A stretch of DNA of 64,000 nucleotides from CAVRQM01 sp963756975 (lineage in GTDB: Bacteria > Pseudomonadota > Alphaproteobacteria > Acetobacterales > Acetobacteraceae): contig CAVWPS010000002.1 of assembly GCA_963756975.1 (NCBI GenBank), positions 2,238,543 to 2,302,542 of the forward strand, read 5' to 3'. The translations under genes and the position numbers were made by a program. This document shows positions 25,177 to 33,365 of the stretch, piece after piece (position 1 is the first letter of the stretch; each line of letters opens with the position of its first letter). The notes beneath the pieces were generated by a model. That model did no database searches. It saw only the letters and a program-made list of their open reading frames with translations, and was not told the origin of the DNA.

Positions 25177-25677
25177 GCGATGCCCGGTGAGCCTGTGCGC
25201 CGAGCGAAGTGTCGACGATGGCCACTCAGCAAGTTTCCCGCCAACAAGCAATCTCGAGCTGCCTCGGCTTGCTCGGCATCGGATTACGGTTGCTGACCTA
25301 AACCGCCTGGGCGGTCGCGCTACCGACCTAGCGCGTTGGGCTGCAACAACAAAAAGCTTGGTGTGGAATCGGCGAAGTCCCAAGCTCTCTCTGCAGATGC
25401 CCAGAAACACTGGACTGCTTGAGCCCGATCTAAGTGCGGAGGCAGTGCGGCCAGTGGCGGGCTGGAGCAGCGGTGGCAACCGGGCCCCAACATTCTCTGG
25501 GTGCGGCTCGGCTCACAGGTTGGCACCATCGCACCGCCGTCTACCGAAAGCTGGTTCACCTGCCTTCAAGCCGCCTTCGTGATAGGCTAGTGTAGCTAAC
25601 CTCCGAATTGTTTCCTAACGCAAGGCATTGATCCTGTCGAGAGAGACGGCTTCTTCGATGACTGTTGTCGCCGGAAC

Positions 25678-25932
25678 GTTCATTTTTTTGATGGGACGCG
25701 CTACACGGACAAGGTTCTTCGCCAAGCAACTCAAAACGATTATCATGGCTTTCCGGACAGTGTCCGTGCGTTTGAGGGCTAGGGGACGGTTAATCCTGTG
25801 ACAGGAGGCGACGGAGTGACCCGGCAAATGCTTAGCATACCTGGCGAATATCAACGCCGTACCGGCACTTTTGATTTTATGAAAGAACTCAATGGTGACA
25901 TAAATCATCGAGTTTTTAGGCCGAGACCATGA
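25678..25932 (+). pseudogene. C-terminal tail of a polymorphic-toxin-like protein, with an in-frame amber stop
   Basis: A plus-strand frame reads VHFFDGTRYTDKVLRQ, NDYHGFPDSVRAFEG, then TAG at 25780-25782. It continues as GGDGVTRQMLSIPGEYQ and GTFDFMKELNGDINHRVF to a TGA that overlaps the ATG of the Imm40-like gene. Both halves look like one domain of the kind found at the C-terminus of RHS/hedgehog-intein toxins, though I cannot name the toxin family. No start, secretion module or N-terminal part is present. The region is AT-richer than its surroundings, as usual for toxin-immunity cassettes. If the TAG is genuine, the toxin is dead. Confidence 0.5.
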
Positions 25933-26282
25933 CCGAATCAGGTGTTCGTGAAGTGATCTGGAGTACAGAAGTAGACGAAATACTGAGTTGCGGCAATTAT
26001 CTCGGCGAGCTTGGTGTGAAGAACTGGGCTCTTTCAAAAAAAGATGCCCAGAACGCAATTTCTGCGCTCTTTGAAATTGGCGTACCGATCCTGGGTGGAG
26101 ATGTTTATTATCAGAAAAATTCCGGCATATACCCAGGAACGGAGAATTGGTACCATCAGAGATCCTCGGGAGAAACCATTCAGGAGTTTCTTATTAGAAG
26201 CACGGAAGCTTCAAGAGCTTATGTTATGGCTTTTAACTCGGTAGATGGTTCTAATCCTTTGTTTGCGTTAGTTCCATCATAA
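25929..26282 (+). CDS. Imm40-like immunity protein
   Basis: A 117-residue small acidic protein. It matches the Imm40 pattern: a GVKNWALSKKDAQNAI helix, then GVPILGGDVYY, and a conserved NWYH motif in GTENWYHQR. Imm40 proteins are thought to neutralise toxins of polymorphic toxin systems. Its ATG overlaps the TGA of the toxin tail (ATGA), the normal toxin-then-immunity order. Base composition is clearly lower in GC than the ABC operons. The family assignment is from memory of the motif and should be confirmed. Confidence 0.7.
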   Translation: MTESGVREVIWSTEVDEILSCGNYLGELGVKNWALSKKDAQNAISALFEIGVPILGGDVYYQKNSGIYPGTENWYHQRSSGETIQEFLIRSTEASRAYVMAFNSVDGSNPLFALVPS

Positions 26283-26296
26283 GTAGAACACCTATA

Positions 26297-26458
26297 CTAC
26301 TTTCCAACTTCTTCCATAGCCCGTGTTGTCTGGTGTTTGACGACCATGGCGTCGATGACTTTGATGATGGCTTCGCGGTCGCCTTCAGCGAGGCCTTCGA
26401 GGGCCTGGAAGCGGCGGTAGAGGCGGCTGCTGGCGAGTTGGGTGCTGTAGATTTCCAT
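26297..26458 (-). pseudogene. C-terminal end of an XRE-type regulator
   Basis: A 53-residue minus-strand frame (SRLYRRFQALEGLAEGDREA, then IKVIDAMVVKHQTTRAM) resembles the helical tail that follows the HTH_3 domain in many XRE repressors. No helix-turn-helix is found upstream, so only the end survives. It may also be a very short real protein from ATG 26458. Confidence 0.45.
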
Positions 26459-26579
26459 CACGACCACGTTCCCGGTCCGTGCCACGAACCGTGCTATCCT
26501 GCCCGTTCTGTGGCGTACTCCCCGGCCGGCACCACAGATATCTGCTTGGCAGAAAGAGATCGCACTACTATCGTGCGGC

Positions 26580-26939
26580 ATGGCACCGTCAAACATGATT
26601 GATCGAGCTCGGGAGATCGGCGCGTTGCCTGGTTTCAGGACTGAGCATTTATGGCTCACCTTCTATCTCATGGGCGCACCCGCAAGGCTCGACGAACTCA
26701 CCCGTCTTTTAATTGGTTTAGGAGCTGTAAACTTGGACAGCACGGACAGCGGCTGTCTGTACCCGAAGCTTCCAGTCGCAAATAATCCCTCGGCCATGGT
26801 CTTAAGCGTCGATCAGGTTCTCGAGTTTGCGTCTGCATGCGAGGTCGAGGTTGTGTCTGTTGATGTGGACACAAGCCAGGATGTTAGGTCCTCTTCGTTC
26901 AGGGAACTGGCTCGCTTCGAGCCGACTGCTAGCCATTAA
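26580..26939 (+). CDS. Small hypothetical protein, RraB-like
   Basis: A 119-residue protein (or 114 from ATG 26595). It reads HLWLTFYLMGAPARLDELTR, LIGLGAVNLDSTDSGCLYPK, and VEVVSVDVDTSQDVRSSSF. The alternation of WxxTFYL, a glycine-rich turn and a VDVDTSxDVxxSxF end resembles the RraB / DUF695-like ferredoxin fold often found beside toxin genes. It could be an orphan immunity protein. No strong ribosome binding site is seen, and its function is not known. Confidence 0.5.
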   Translation: MAPSNMIDRAREIGALPGFRTEHLWLTFYLMGAPARLDELTRLLIGLGAVNLDSTDSGCLYPKLPVANNPSAMVLSVDQVLEFASACEVEVVSVDVDTSQDVRSSSFRELARFEPTASH

Positions 26940-27024
26940 AGCTAGCAGTCGGGTGCATAAATTATCGTTTCCTGCAGTCTGGCACGCAGATGCAGTTCGG
27001 CCAGCACCGGCCAGTAGGCGCGGC

Positions 27025-27315
27025 TCACCTGAGCGGCAGTAGCCACGACAGCCCAGCCAATATTGCCGCGACGACCGCCGCGAGCACCCCGGCCTTGATC
27101 CTCAGATCACCGACTGCGGCCTTCCACTTCAGCCAATCCTGAATTTGGCCCCGCGCAGCAGCAGCGCCGTCACCGAGCGGGATGGATGTGTCTCGCGCAG
27201 TCCCCGCGTAGCCATTCGTCGAACTGGCAAGTATGCCCCGCATAGAGTCGACGCCGTGCCGTTCCAGCTTCGCCAACAGTTCAGGGGGAACAGCAGGTTT
27301 GCGAGGTGGGATCAT
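27025..27315 (-). CDS. Small membrane-anchored protein of a ParA operon
   Basis: A 96-residue protein with a soluble N-terminal half and a single C-terminal transmembrane segment (AGVLAAVVAAILAGLSWLL, about 75-94). It lies 4 bp after the ribbon-helix-helix gene and is the last of three genes (ParA, RHH protein, this one). No family is recognised. Its position suggests an accessory to plasmid partition or maintenance. Confidence 0.6.
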   Translation of the reverse strand: MIPPRKPAVPPELLAKLERHGVDSMRGILASSTNGYAGTARDTSIPLGDGAAAARGQIQDWLKWKAAVGDLRIKAGVLAAVVAAILAGLSWLLPLR

Positions 27316-27319
27316 ATAG

Positions 27320-27658
27320 CTAGCTGCTGGCTTTTGGTAAGATAGAAGCTATCAAACGGGACTGCTGGTGCTCGTAGGCGTCGAGCGCGCGTTCCAGCAC
27401 CTCGACGAGAAGTAATTTGTCTCGCACAGCAATCCGGCGAATGTGCTCGTCAAACTCTGGGCTGACGCGCGTCGCAAACTGCACAGTAGGGTTGGATCGC
27501 CGCATCGTCCTCCCGTCCAGGCGCACCGGCCGTACTGCGGTCTCGCCGGTCTCAGGTGGAGGCGGGATGGGCGCAAGGTCGCCGCGCGCCTCGTCGGCGG
27601 TGGGTGGGGACCCGAGGCCAGCACGCCGAAGGCCCCTTAGTCTTGATGCATCAGCCAT
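27320..27658 (-). CDS. Ribbon-helix-helix partner of ParA (plasmid partition ParB-like)
   Basis: A 112-residue protein. The C-terminal ~55 residues (TVQFATRVSPEFDEHIRRIA, then LLLVEVLERALDAYE) form a ribbon-helix-helix-like DNA-binding domain, after a proline-rich disordered N-terminus. Its start overlaps the ParA stop by 8 bp, which is the usual ParA-ParG type arrangement of small partition cassettes. It should bind a centromere site near the operon and recruit ParA. Confidence 0.72.
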   Translation of the reverse strand: MADASRLRGLRRAGLGSPPTADEARGDLAPIPPPPETGETAVRPVRLDGRTMRRSNPTVQFATRVSPEFDEHIRRIAVRDKLLLVEVLERALDAYEHQQSRLIASILPKASS

Positions 27659-28268
27659 GCGGCTTCGTTCCCGCTACCGTGTCGATGAGGCTCTGGATCA
27701 ACGCGTCCGCGCGCTCTTTCAGCCCATGGAACCGCGTCTCGGTCACGGCCAGCCCCTCGTTCTGGGCCAGTCGGTAGGCGGCTCGCTCGGGGAGGTAGCC
27801 GGGCAGCGTGGCGTAGCCGGCTTCGGCGATGTAGGCGCGCGCTGCCTCGGCTTCGCTGTCGGTCGCGATGTGATTGAGCGCGAAGATCAGCCGGCCTCGG
27901 GGAACGCCAACCTTTACCAGCCCGTGAGATACGCGGGCGGCGGGTGTGAGGTCGTCCCGCCCCGCGCCCGTGGGCTGCACGATTAGGTCGGCCCGCTTGG
28001 CGATTTCGGTACTACCGGTGCTGGCCTTGGCCGGGCCGTCGATCACCAGAAGATCGTAACCGCTGGCGCTCGCCAAGGCGGGGGCCACCGCCCTGAACAG
28101 CTCGACAGACAGCGGCGGGTCGATCCCGCGCTGTGTCCTGACCTTGTGCCAATCAACAATTGTGACTTGATCGGGGTCGAGGTCCGCGATTTTGACCCTG
28201 AGGCCGCTCGCCGCCGCCTCACGCGCCAACGCTCGCGCCAGCGTCGATTTACCGACGCCGCCCTCCAT
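27651..28268 (-). CDS. parA: ParA-family partition ATPase, N-terminal tip missing
   Basis: A 205-residue ParA/MinD-type ATPase. The protein starts almost directly at its deviant Walker A (GGVGKST at residues 3-9), with ATG 28268 giving only two residues before it. Normal homologues have a beta-strand of ~8 residues first (as in IALASMKGGVGKS). Walker A' LVIDGPA and a C-terminal LPERAAYRLAQNEG match small plasmid ParA proteins. Upstream DNA is the truncated resolvase in the opposite direction, so the original promoter and first codons were probably lost at a recombination joint near 28270-28297. Confidence 0.82.
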   Translation of the reverse strand: MEGGVGKSTLARALAREAAASGLRVKIADLDPDQVTIVDWHKVRTQRGIDPPLSVELFRAVAPALASASGYDLLVIDGPAKASTGSTEIAKRADLIVQPTGAGRDDLTPAARVSHGLVKVGVPRGRLIFALNHIATDSEAEAARAYIAEAGYATLPGYLPERAAYRLAQNEGLAVTETRFHGLKERADALIQSLIDTVAGTKPHG

Positions 28269-28297
28269 CGCGGCGGCGAGCTGCGGCCGATTGGGAT

Positions 28298-28819
28298 CTG
28301 TGCCGCCTCACGGGCTCAACGCTCGTTATCGCCAAGCTGGACCGCCTTTCGCGCGACGCGCACTTCCTGCTCGGCCTCCAGAAAGCCGGCATCCCGTTCG
28401 CTGCAGTCGACATGCCGACCGCGAACAGCCTCACAGTGGGCATCATGGCCTTGGTAGCCCAGCAGGAACGGGAAGCCATCAGCGCACGCACCACGGCCGC
28501 ACTCGCCGCCGCTAAGGCCCGTGGCGTCGAGCTGGGCGGCTGGAAAAGCGGTCCGAAGATTGCCGCCGCGAAGGCTCGTGGCGTCGATCTGGGATGGACC
28601 AATCGTCCGAAAGTGGACGGGAGCCTTGGCCGTGCGGCCATGGCTGCAACCGCCGATGCGTTCGCGGCGCGGATCGGTCCGACGGTCGCGGCGATGCGGG
28701 CGAACGGTGACAGCCTGCGGCAGATCGCGGCCAAGCTGACCGCCGGCGGCTATGAGACGGCACGAGGCGGGGCTTGGACGGCCGCTGCGGTCAATGCGGT
28801 GCTGGCGCGGGCCGCCTGA
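28298..28819 (+). pseudogene. Serine resolvase/invertase, 5' truncated
   Basis: The frame starts inside the catalytic domain: RLTGSTLVIAKLDRLSRDAH, AGIPFAAVDMPTANSLTVG, QEREAISARTTAAL. It continues through the linker helix and a C-terminal HTH (SLRQIAAKLTAGGYET, WTAAAVNAVLAR). About 65-70 N-terminal residues, including the catalytic serine, are missing. An ATG at 28412 could give a fragment but not an active enzyme. Its truncated end abuts the truncated 5' end of parA, head to head. Confidence 0.82.
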
Positions 28820-28912
28820 TCGCAGACGATTTTCGCTAGTTGGCCCAGTGACCGCGAAGCTATGCGTTTTGGCCATTTGGCTTGATGGGTGGTGTCCCGG
28901 AAGTGTGCCGGG

Positions 28913-29248
28913 CTAACCGCGAGCACCAGGGTTCGTCACGAAGTGGTGGAGCCGAATCCCAGGTGGTGTCTCACGGTGGATCGTAACCCGTGCTCCGCGT
29001 TCCCGCAGGAGGCGGCGAAGTTTCGAGGCGTTCCGGGCACCCCAGACGCCGGTGTATTCAGTTTCATCAGGGTCTCGGTAGAGCGCGTAGCCGAAGAAGG
29101 TGGCGCTCAACATTCCTGTGCCGAGTAGATGCTCAAGCTGCTCCCGCGCCCCGATGCACACGACTGAGTCGCCATTTCGAGCGAACGCGCTGCTTCGAAA
29201 CGCATATACGTTGAGGGGAGTCCCTTCTCGTCGATTTGCTATGTTCAT
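28913..29248 (-). CDS. Hypothetical protein
   Basis: A 111-residue frame from ATG 29248 with a weak GGTGAG site upstream. It reads as a plausible globular protein (LNVYAFRSSAFARNGDSVVC, then FFGYALYRDPDETEYTGVWG), with no family I recognise. It lies in the accessory patch with other small genes. A role as an immunity-like or mobile-element cargo protein is possible but unsupported. Confidence 0.4.
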   Translation of the reverse strand: MNIANRREGTPLNVYAFRSSAFARNGDSVVCIGAREQLEHLLGTGMLSATFFGYALYRDPDETEYTGVWGARNASKLRRLLRERGARVTIHRETPPGIRLHHFVTNPGARG

Positions 29249-29380
29249 CACACTCACCGCCAGAGGCCTTCGAACCGGATGCAATCAGCCGCATCGTGAA
29301 GCGAGCCGTATGTAATTGGGGGTTGACCCAAACAGTCCCGTCGCCAGCCGCAAATCGGCCGCACGATAGGCGGGTGTTGA

Positions 29381-30122
29381 CTACTCATCGTATGGGTCGA
29401 TGAGCTGACCCGACGCGACGTCCCGGCGTTCCTGGCGAACAATGGTCGCCCGCAATTCCCAATCCGGCAAATGGCTATCGAACTGCAGGGAATCAGGGAG
29501 CGACATGCCACCAGCAAGCTGTAGGTGGCCAAACCGCGCAGACCTGGTGATCTGTCCGGCCCCCGCATTCGATAGGTCAAACACCTCCAGTTTCCAAGAA
29601 CTATCATCTCCCCAAAGACAACCGGCGACAAACCCTGTTGTGAGAGACTGCCACGGACCAAAGGTGCTGTCATAGCTATGGTCGACGTTATCCGCGATGG
29701 TCGGATCAATTGCATTAGTTTCGAAGAGCCAGCTTTCTGTCTCTCGTCCGTTTGACCGATTCCGTCTCGAGACCTTGCGGTAGCGAGGGACATATAGTTC
29801 GACGGGGCAGAAACCATGCGAGGCGGGTTCCTCGCCTCCCAAGTCTTCGCAAGCGGGTAGGCTCATCAAACGTGTTGACGTGTAGTCTCGACAGTACCAG
29901 AGCGTACCACATTCCATTTGCTTCAAATGGCTCAAAGGTCTCCTGTGCCCAGCCAGGATGATTCCGTTCGTAGTGTCCAATCTGCACGTCTCCATCAAAT
30001 ATATTCACTAATGCGGACCCCCAGACGCCGGCATTGTGCGGTTTGACTACGGCCTCGGCTCTAAACCGCCTCGCCTCCACCCCAGCTTTCATGCCTGTCT
30101 TGCTTTCAGCAACTGCGTCCAT
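29381..30122 (-). pseudogene. Hypothetical protein of ~245 residues, split by a +1 frameshift
   Basis: The first part reads AEAVVKPHNAGVWGSALVNI, HPGWAQETFEPFE and GMWYAL. The second part, one frame over, reads CRDYTSTRLMSLPACEDLGG, FCPVELYVPRY and so on to IDPYDE. Dropping one G in the run at about 29897 (minus strand CTGGTAC to CTGTAC) joins them as WYALYCRDYT. The product is unknown. ATG 30122 and ATG 30092 are both possible starts. Conservation across the break suggests either a recent mutation or a base-call error. Confidence 0.5.
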
Positions 30123-30443
30123 CCTTTATGGTAGTGGATTTGGAAGAACTTACGAACAGTTCGGTTTAGCGTGGATCAGGACATCTGGCGGACGACCTCT
30201 CCGCGTCATCGGCCGCTTTACGCGAGTCGTTGCTAGACGTTGTTCGCGCACCCTGAGCAGCTCGGCGATGGCTCGGAAGCTGCCATTTGCGGCACCTGAC
30301 GGCACCGGCAGAGGCTTCCGAGTTGAGGGGCGGGGGGTATCTAGCTTCAGAACTATCGATTGGTATTCCAGGACCTCAATAGCCAACTTTCCGAGTGTCA
30401 ATACCAACGATGTCCCCCGCTACTTCGTACAAGGAATAGCTTC
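30123..30443. other. No recognisable gene upstream of the tautomerase
   Basis: Open frames exist on both strands (for example minus 30150-30407), but none shows a known motif or ribosome binding site. A LysR-type regulator often found next to tautomerase/hydrolase pairs is not present. Confidence 0.35.
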
Positions 30444-30845
30444 ATGCCGTTCGTCAATATCAAGGTCGCAGGCCCCACCCTTTCATCCGAGCAAGTCCAA
30501 CGTCTCCAGCAGGGTGCAACGGGCCTTATGGCCGGCGTCATGGGCAAGATTGCCGACTTGACCGCCGTGCTCGTCGAGCAAATTGCGGCTGAGAGCTGGA
30601 CGGTGGGTGGCCAGTTGGCACGCGCGGCGGCCCATCTAGATGTGAAGGTGACCGCAGGCACGAACTCGAAAGCCGAGAAGGCTCGCTTCATCGCCGAAGC
30701 CATGCAGCTTTTGCGCAGCGTCATCGGGCCGGAGCTGAACCCGGTTACCTACGTGGTCGTGCACGAAGTGGCTGGCGACGCATGGGGCTGGAGTGGGGAG
30801 ACCCAGGCCGGACGCGCGGCAGCCAAGGCAGCCAAGACCAGCTGA
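30444..30845 (+). CDS. 4-oxalocrotonate tautomerase family protein
   Basis: A 133-residue protein that begins with the hallmark catalytic proline (MPFVNIKVAG). A tautomerase fold follows: VTAGTNSKAEKARFIAEAMQ, then LNPVTYVVVHEVAGDAWGW. AAGGA stands about 9 bases before ATG 30444. It is longer than classical 62-residue 4-OT and resembles the ~130-residue type. The following gene was an alpha/beta hydrolase with a Tat signal, now truncated, so the pair once formed an operon. Confidence 0.85.
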   Translation: MPFVNIKVAGPTLSSEQVQRLQQGATGLMAGVMGKIADLTAVLVEQIAAESWTVGGQLARAAAHLDVKVTAGTNSKAEKARFIAEAMQLLRSVIGPELNPVTYVVVHEVAGDAWGWSGETQAGRAAAKAAKTS

Positions 30846-30951
30846 TCCGCGACGGGTCGGCGGCAGCATTGCCCCCGCTGGCTGGTGGATCCGAACGGCA
30901 TGATGTGCCCGGGGCTTGAAGAACTCCCTTCAGTAACAAGGAATATCTGCA

Positions 30952-31610
30952 ATGACACCCTCCGACCCTGCAACGGAGATGGGCGCGGGATCCGAAACTC
31001 GGTCGGCTTGTGGCCAAGCCCCCGGCACCCTTGGGCGCCGTGCGCTGTTCGGCGGCAGCTTGGTGATCGTCGAGGCGGCTGCCTCGGCAGGTAACGCCGA
31101 GGCCCAGTTCAGCGACATGCATCATGGCGCCAATAATCCATTGCCGCTCTCGGCCACCGAGACGGACAACCTGCTTTTCCCTGGCTTCCGGCAGAGCTTC
31201 ATCACCACGAACGGTGTCGAGGTCGAAGGCAAGCTGGCGAGCGGCGCGGTGATCAACACTCTGGTGGGGGGTAACGGACCCCCACTGCTGCTGCTTCACG
31301 GCTTCCCCGAGAACTCATGTCGCCTGGCATAAGGTGGCGGGCAAGCTTGCCGAGCGGTTTACCGTCGTGATGACGGATCTACGCGGCTGTGGTGACAGCT
31401 CCAAGCCAGATGGCGGCCCCGACCACGTGGATTACGCAAAGTCCGCAATGGCCGCCGATCAAATTCAGGTCGTGAAGGCGCTCGGCTTCGACGCGTTCCA
31501 GGCGGTGGGCCACGACCGGGGCGGCCGGGTGCTGCAGTTCATGATGCTCGATCATCCAAAGGCCGTGCAGCGCGGTGTCGTCCTCGATATCGCGCCGACA
31601 GACCTAATGC
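30952..31610 (+). pseudogene. Alpha/beta hydrolase (haloacetate dehalogenase/epoxide hydrolase-like), frameshifted and 3' truncated
   Basis: The N-terminus has a possible Tat signal (GRRALFGGSLVIVEAAASAG) and runs to LLLLHGFPENSC. There a one-base shift near 31326 ends the frame in TAA at 31330. The next frame continues WHKVAGKLAERF, VVMTDLRGCGDSSKP (oxyanion region) and FQAVGHDRGGRV (nucleophile elbow with Asp). Similarity stops at IAPTDLM near 31610, where the convergent DUF1835 gene begins. The C-terminal half with the catalytic His is missing. Confidence 0.8.
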
Positions 31611-31616
31611 GCGCTA

Positions 31617-32399
31617 TTATGGCAAGCGGACGCTACAAGAATTAAAGTCGGGTAAATCTCCATCTGCCAAAAGACGCCCTCCTATGACAAGATGTGCAAT
31701 TCGCATCTGGATCATCGCGCTTCCCACTTGCACATATGGCTCAACATTTACCGCTAACACCTTAGCAATCAAGACGATTACCTTGATCCACTCCGTTCTA
31801 CACTGCTCCAAAATACTCGCATCGAAGTGGATGACAGGCCTCGATACCATGTCGACCAAAAGGCCAGTTACATTTATCACAACCCGAAAAGGAGCATCTT
31901 CAGCTCTCAACTCGCGCCACCGAGTGGCGGCTTGCAAAACTTCTTCTGTAGGAACTGGGCGTTCCCTACCAAGTAAAGAAAGGAGGACTTTTGGGCTAAT
32001 TGCTCCTAACCATCGTGCTGGTCCAACTGAAGTTCCGTCTAGAGGTCTAAACACAAAATCGGTCACATCGACAGCGCTGAACTGCTTTGTTCCGATCTGC
32101 TCGGCCCAAGCCAAGAAAAAAGAATACTCAAGAGCAGAATGCCGACCAAACCAAATTACGAAACGATCATGCGAATTTTCTGCTTGTTTCCAAAACTCAC
32201 GCAAACGACGTTCAACTCCGACGTCGTCCATGACAGCATCCCACCATGCAGCTCTCGCCGATGGATCATGTGACTTGATGGGGCCACAACTAAGATCGTC
32301 TGGAAATGCCATAACTTTGTCATCTCTGGAGGCAAGTTTGATCGCCTTCGAGAGTGAATGCTCAGCTGCGGCACCTGGAACGATATGAAGTGTTCGCAT
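31617..32399 (-). CDS. DUF1835 / DUF3658 domain protein
   Basis: A 260-residue protein. The N-terminus matches DUF1835 (LHIVPGAAAEHSLSKAIKL, FPDDLSCGPIKS). A middle part contains RFVIWFGRHSALEYSFFLAW. The C-terminus ends GDLPDFNSCSVRLP like DUF3658. The gene is complete, with AGGG just before ATG 32399. Function of the family is unknown. It is AT-richer than neighbouring operons and its 3' end cuts into the truncated hydrolase, marking it as an inserted segment. Confidence 0.78.
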   Translation of the reverse strand: MRTLHIVPGAAAEHSLSKAIKLASRDDKVMAFPDDLSCGPIKSHDPSARAAWWDAVMDDVGVERRLREFWKQAENSHDRFVIWFGRHSALEYSFFLAWAEQIGTKQFSAVDVTDFVFRPLDGTSVGPARWLGAISPKVLLSLLGRERPVPTEEVLQAATRWRELRAEDAPFRVVINVTGLLVDMVSRPVIHFDASILEQCRTEWIKVIVLIAKVLAVNVEPYVQVGSAMIQMRIAHLVIGGRLLADGDLPDFNSCSVRLP

Positions 32400-32870
32400 T
32401 GTCCCTACCTGTCAATGGAGCGGCATTTTACGTACATGCTAGGTCGCTATCAACCACCATCACCGCATTATCAGGTCACGCAGTCAATCGAAGTGATCGG
32501 AAACTGTAGGAGCAGGAGCTGTGGAGTCGGAGCTCTCGGATCGGGTGTCATGTGGTTAGGAACTGTAGGCTGGCCGGCGAGCGGCCCGAGAGGGCCGTAA
32601 TCATAGTCTTCCCCCTCGGAGGCACCTTTGATAGCAAAAATGAAAGTGAGTGCTACCGAGATCACCTTGAAAGCCAGCAAGGACCGAACGTCGCGAGACA
32701 CGTAACGTGCGACGCCGCAGTCTGCCCCGTCGACGCCAATGTAATATAGTCGGCAAAGGTAACACAAGCATAGGCTGTCTGTGTGGGGGCGGGTTGCTGT
32801 GCGTCTGATCCGATATGATTTGGATTAACTTCATCTACGATTGCATTTTGCCCTGGGTCTGGTGATATCT
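32400..32870 (-). other. Unassigned coding-like stretch downstream of the RHS tail
   Basis: Two minus frames look partly coding: one with ISPDPGQNAIVDEVNPNH and FADYITLASTG, the other with a hydrophobic segment AFKVISVALTFIFAIKGAS and GEDYDYGPLGPLAGQP. They overlap near 32700 and would need a frameshift to join. They may be the variable C-terminal end that once followed the RHS core at 33050-33239. Confidence 0.3.
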
Positions 32871-33239
32871 CTACCGAGGATGGCACGAGAGCGGTTCCGC
32901 CTCAAACGTAGAAGAAGGAGATGTCTTGGCTGCCGCACTGACCTTTTTCGCAGGTGCTGCGGAGATTGTAGTTGCTGACATAGAATAGCAATAGGATGCT
33001 ATCTGAGTTCCACGAATGGGTGTCGGTTTGTAGTTGTTGGGTTCGATACCGAGGATGTTGGTGCGGTCGAGCACGTTGTCGTAGACGTAAGCGTAGGTGT
33101 TGCGTCCCGCGGCTTGGCCGATCGGATCGGTCTGGATCCAGCGGCCGAGGCGCGGGTCGTAGGATCGGGTCCTGGAGTGGTAGGTGCCGGTTTCAGCGTC
33201 CCATCGGCAGCCGGCGTAGCCTACAGCAGCGAGCGACAA
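32871..33239 (-). pseudogene. RHS repeat-associated core tail, truncated
   Basis: The text RTRSYDPRLGRWIQTDPIGQ, NTYAYVYDNVLDRTNILG is the unmistakable end of an RHS core shell. About 50 residues of variable C-terminus follow, to a stop at 32871. Everything upstream (the beta-cocoon of thousands of bases) is absent. The sequence joins unrelated DNA near 33240. This is a displaced RHS tip of the type exchanged during toxin diversification. Confidence 0.78.
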
Positions 33240-33365
33240 ATAGACCGAACGCGCCGGCTACTCTCCGAGACGACGCACCCGATTGCTCTCATTGGACATT
33301 CTTGCGGCTTTTATCTCCCGCACACTTTGTCGAACGGTTTCGGTGCTCCCTCACCGGGACGCCTC

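Noticed and set aside
30150..30407. Minus-strand 85-residue frame upstream of the tautomerase
   Set aside because: No ribosome binding site or motif; not like LysR or other usual neighbours.
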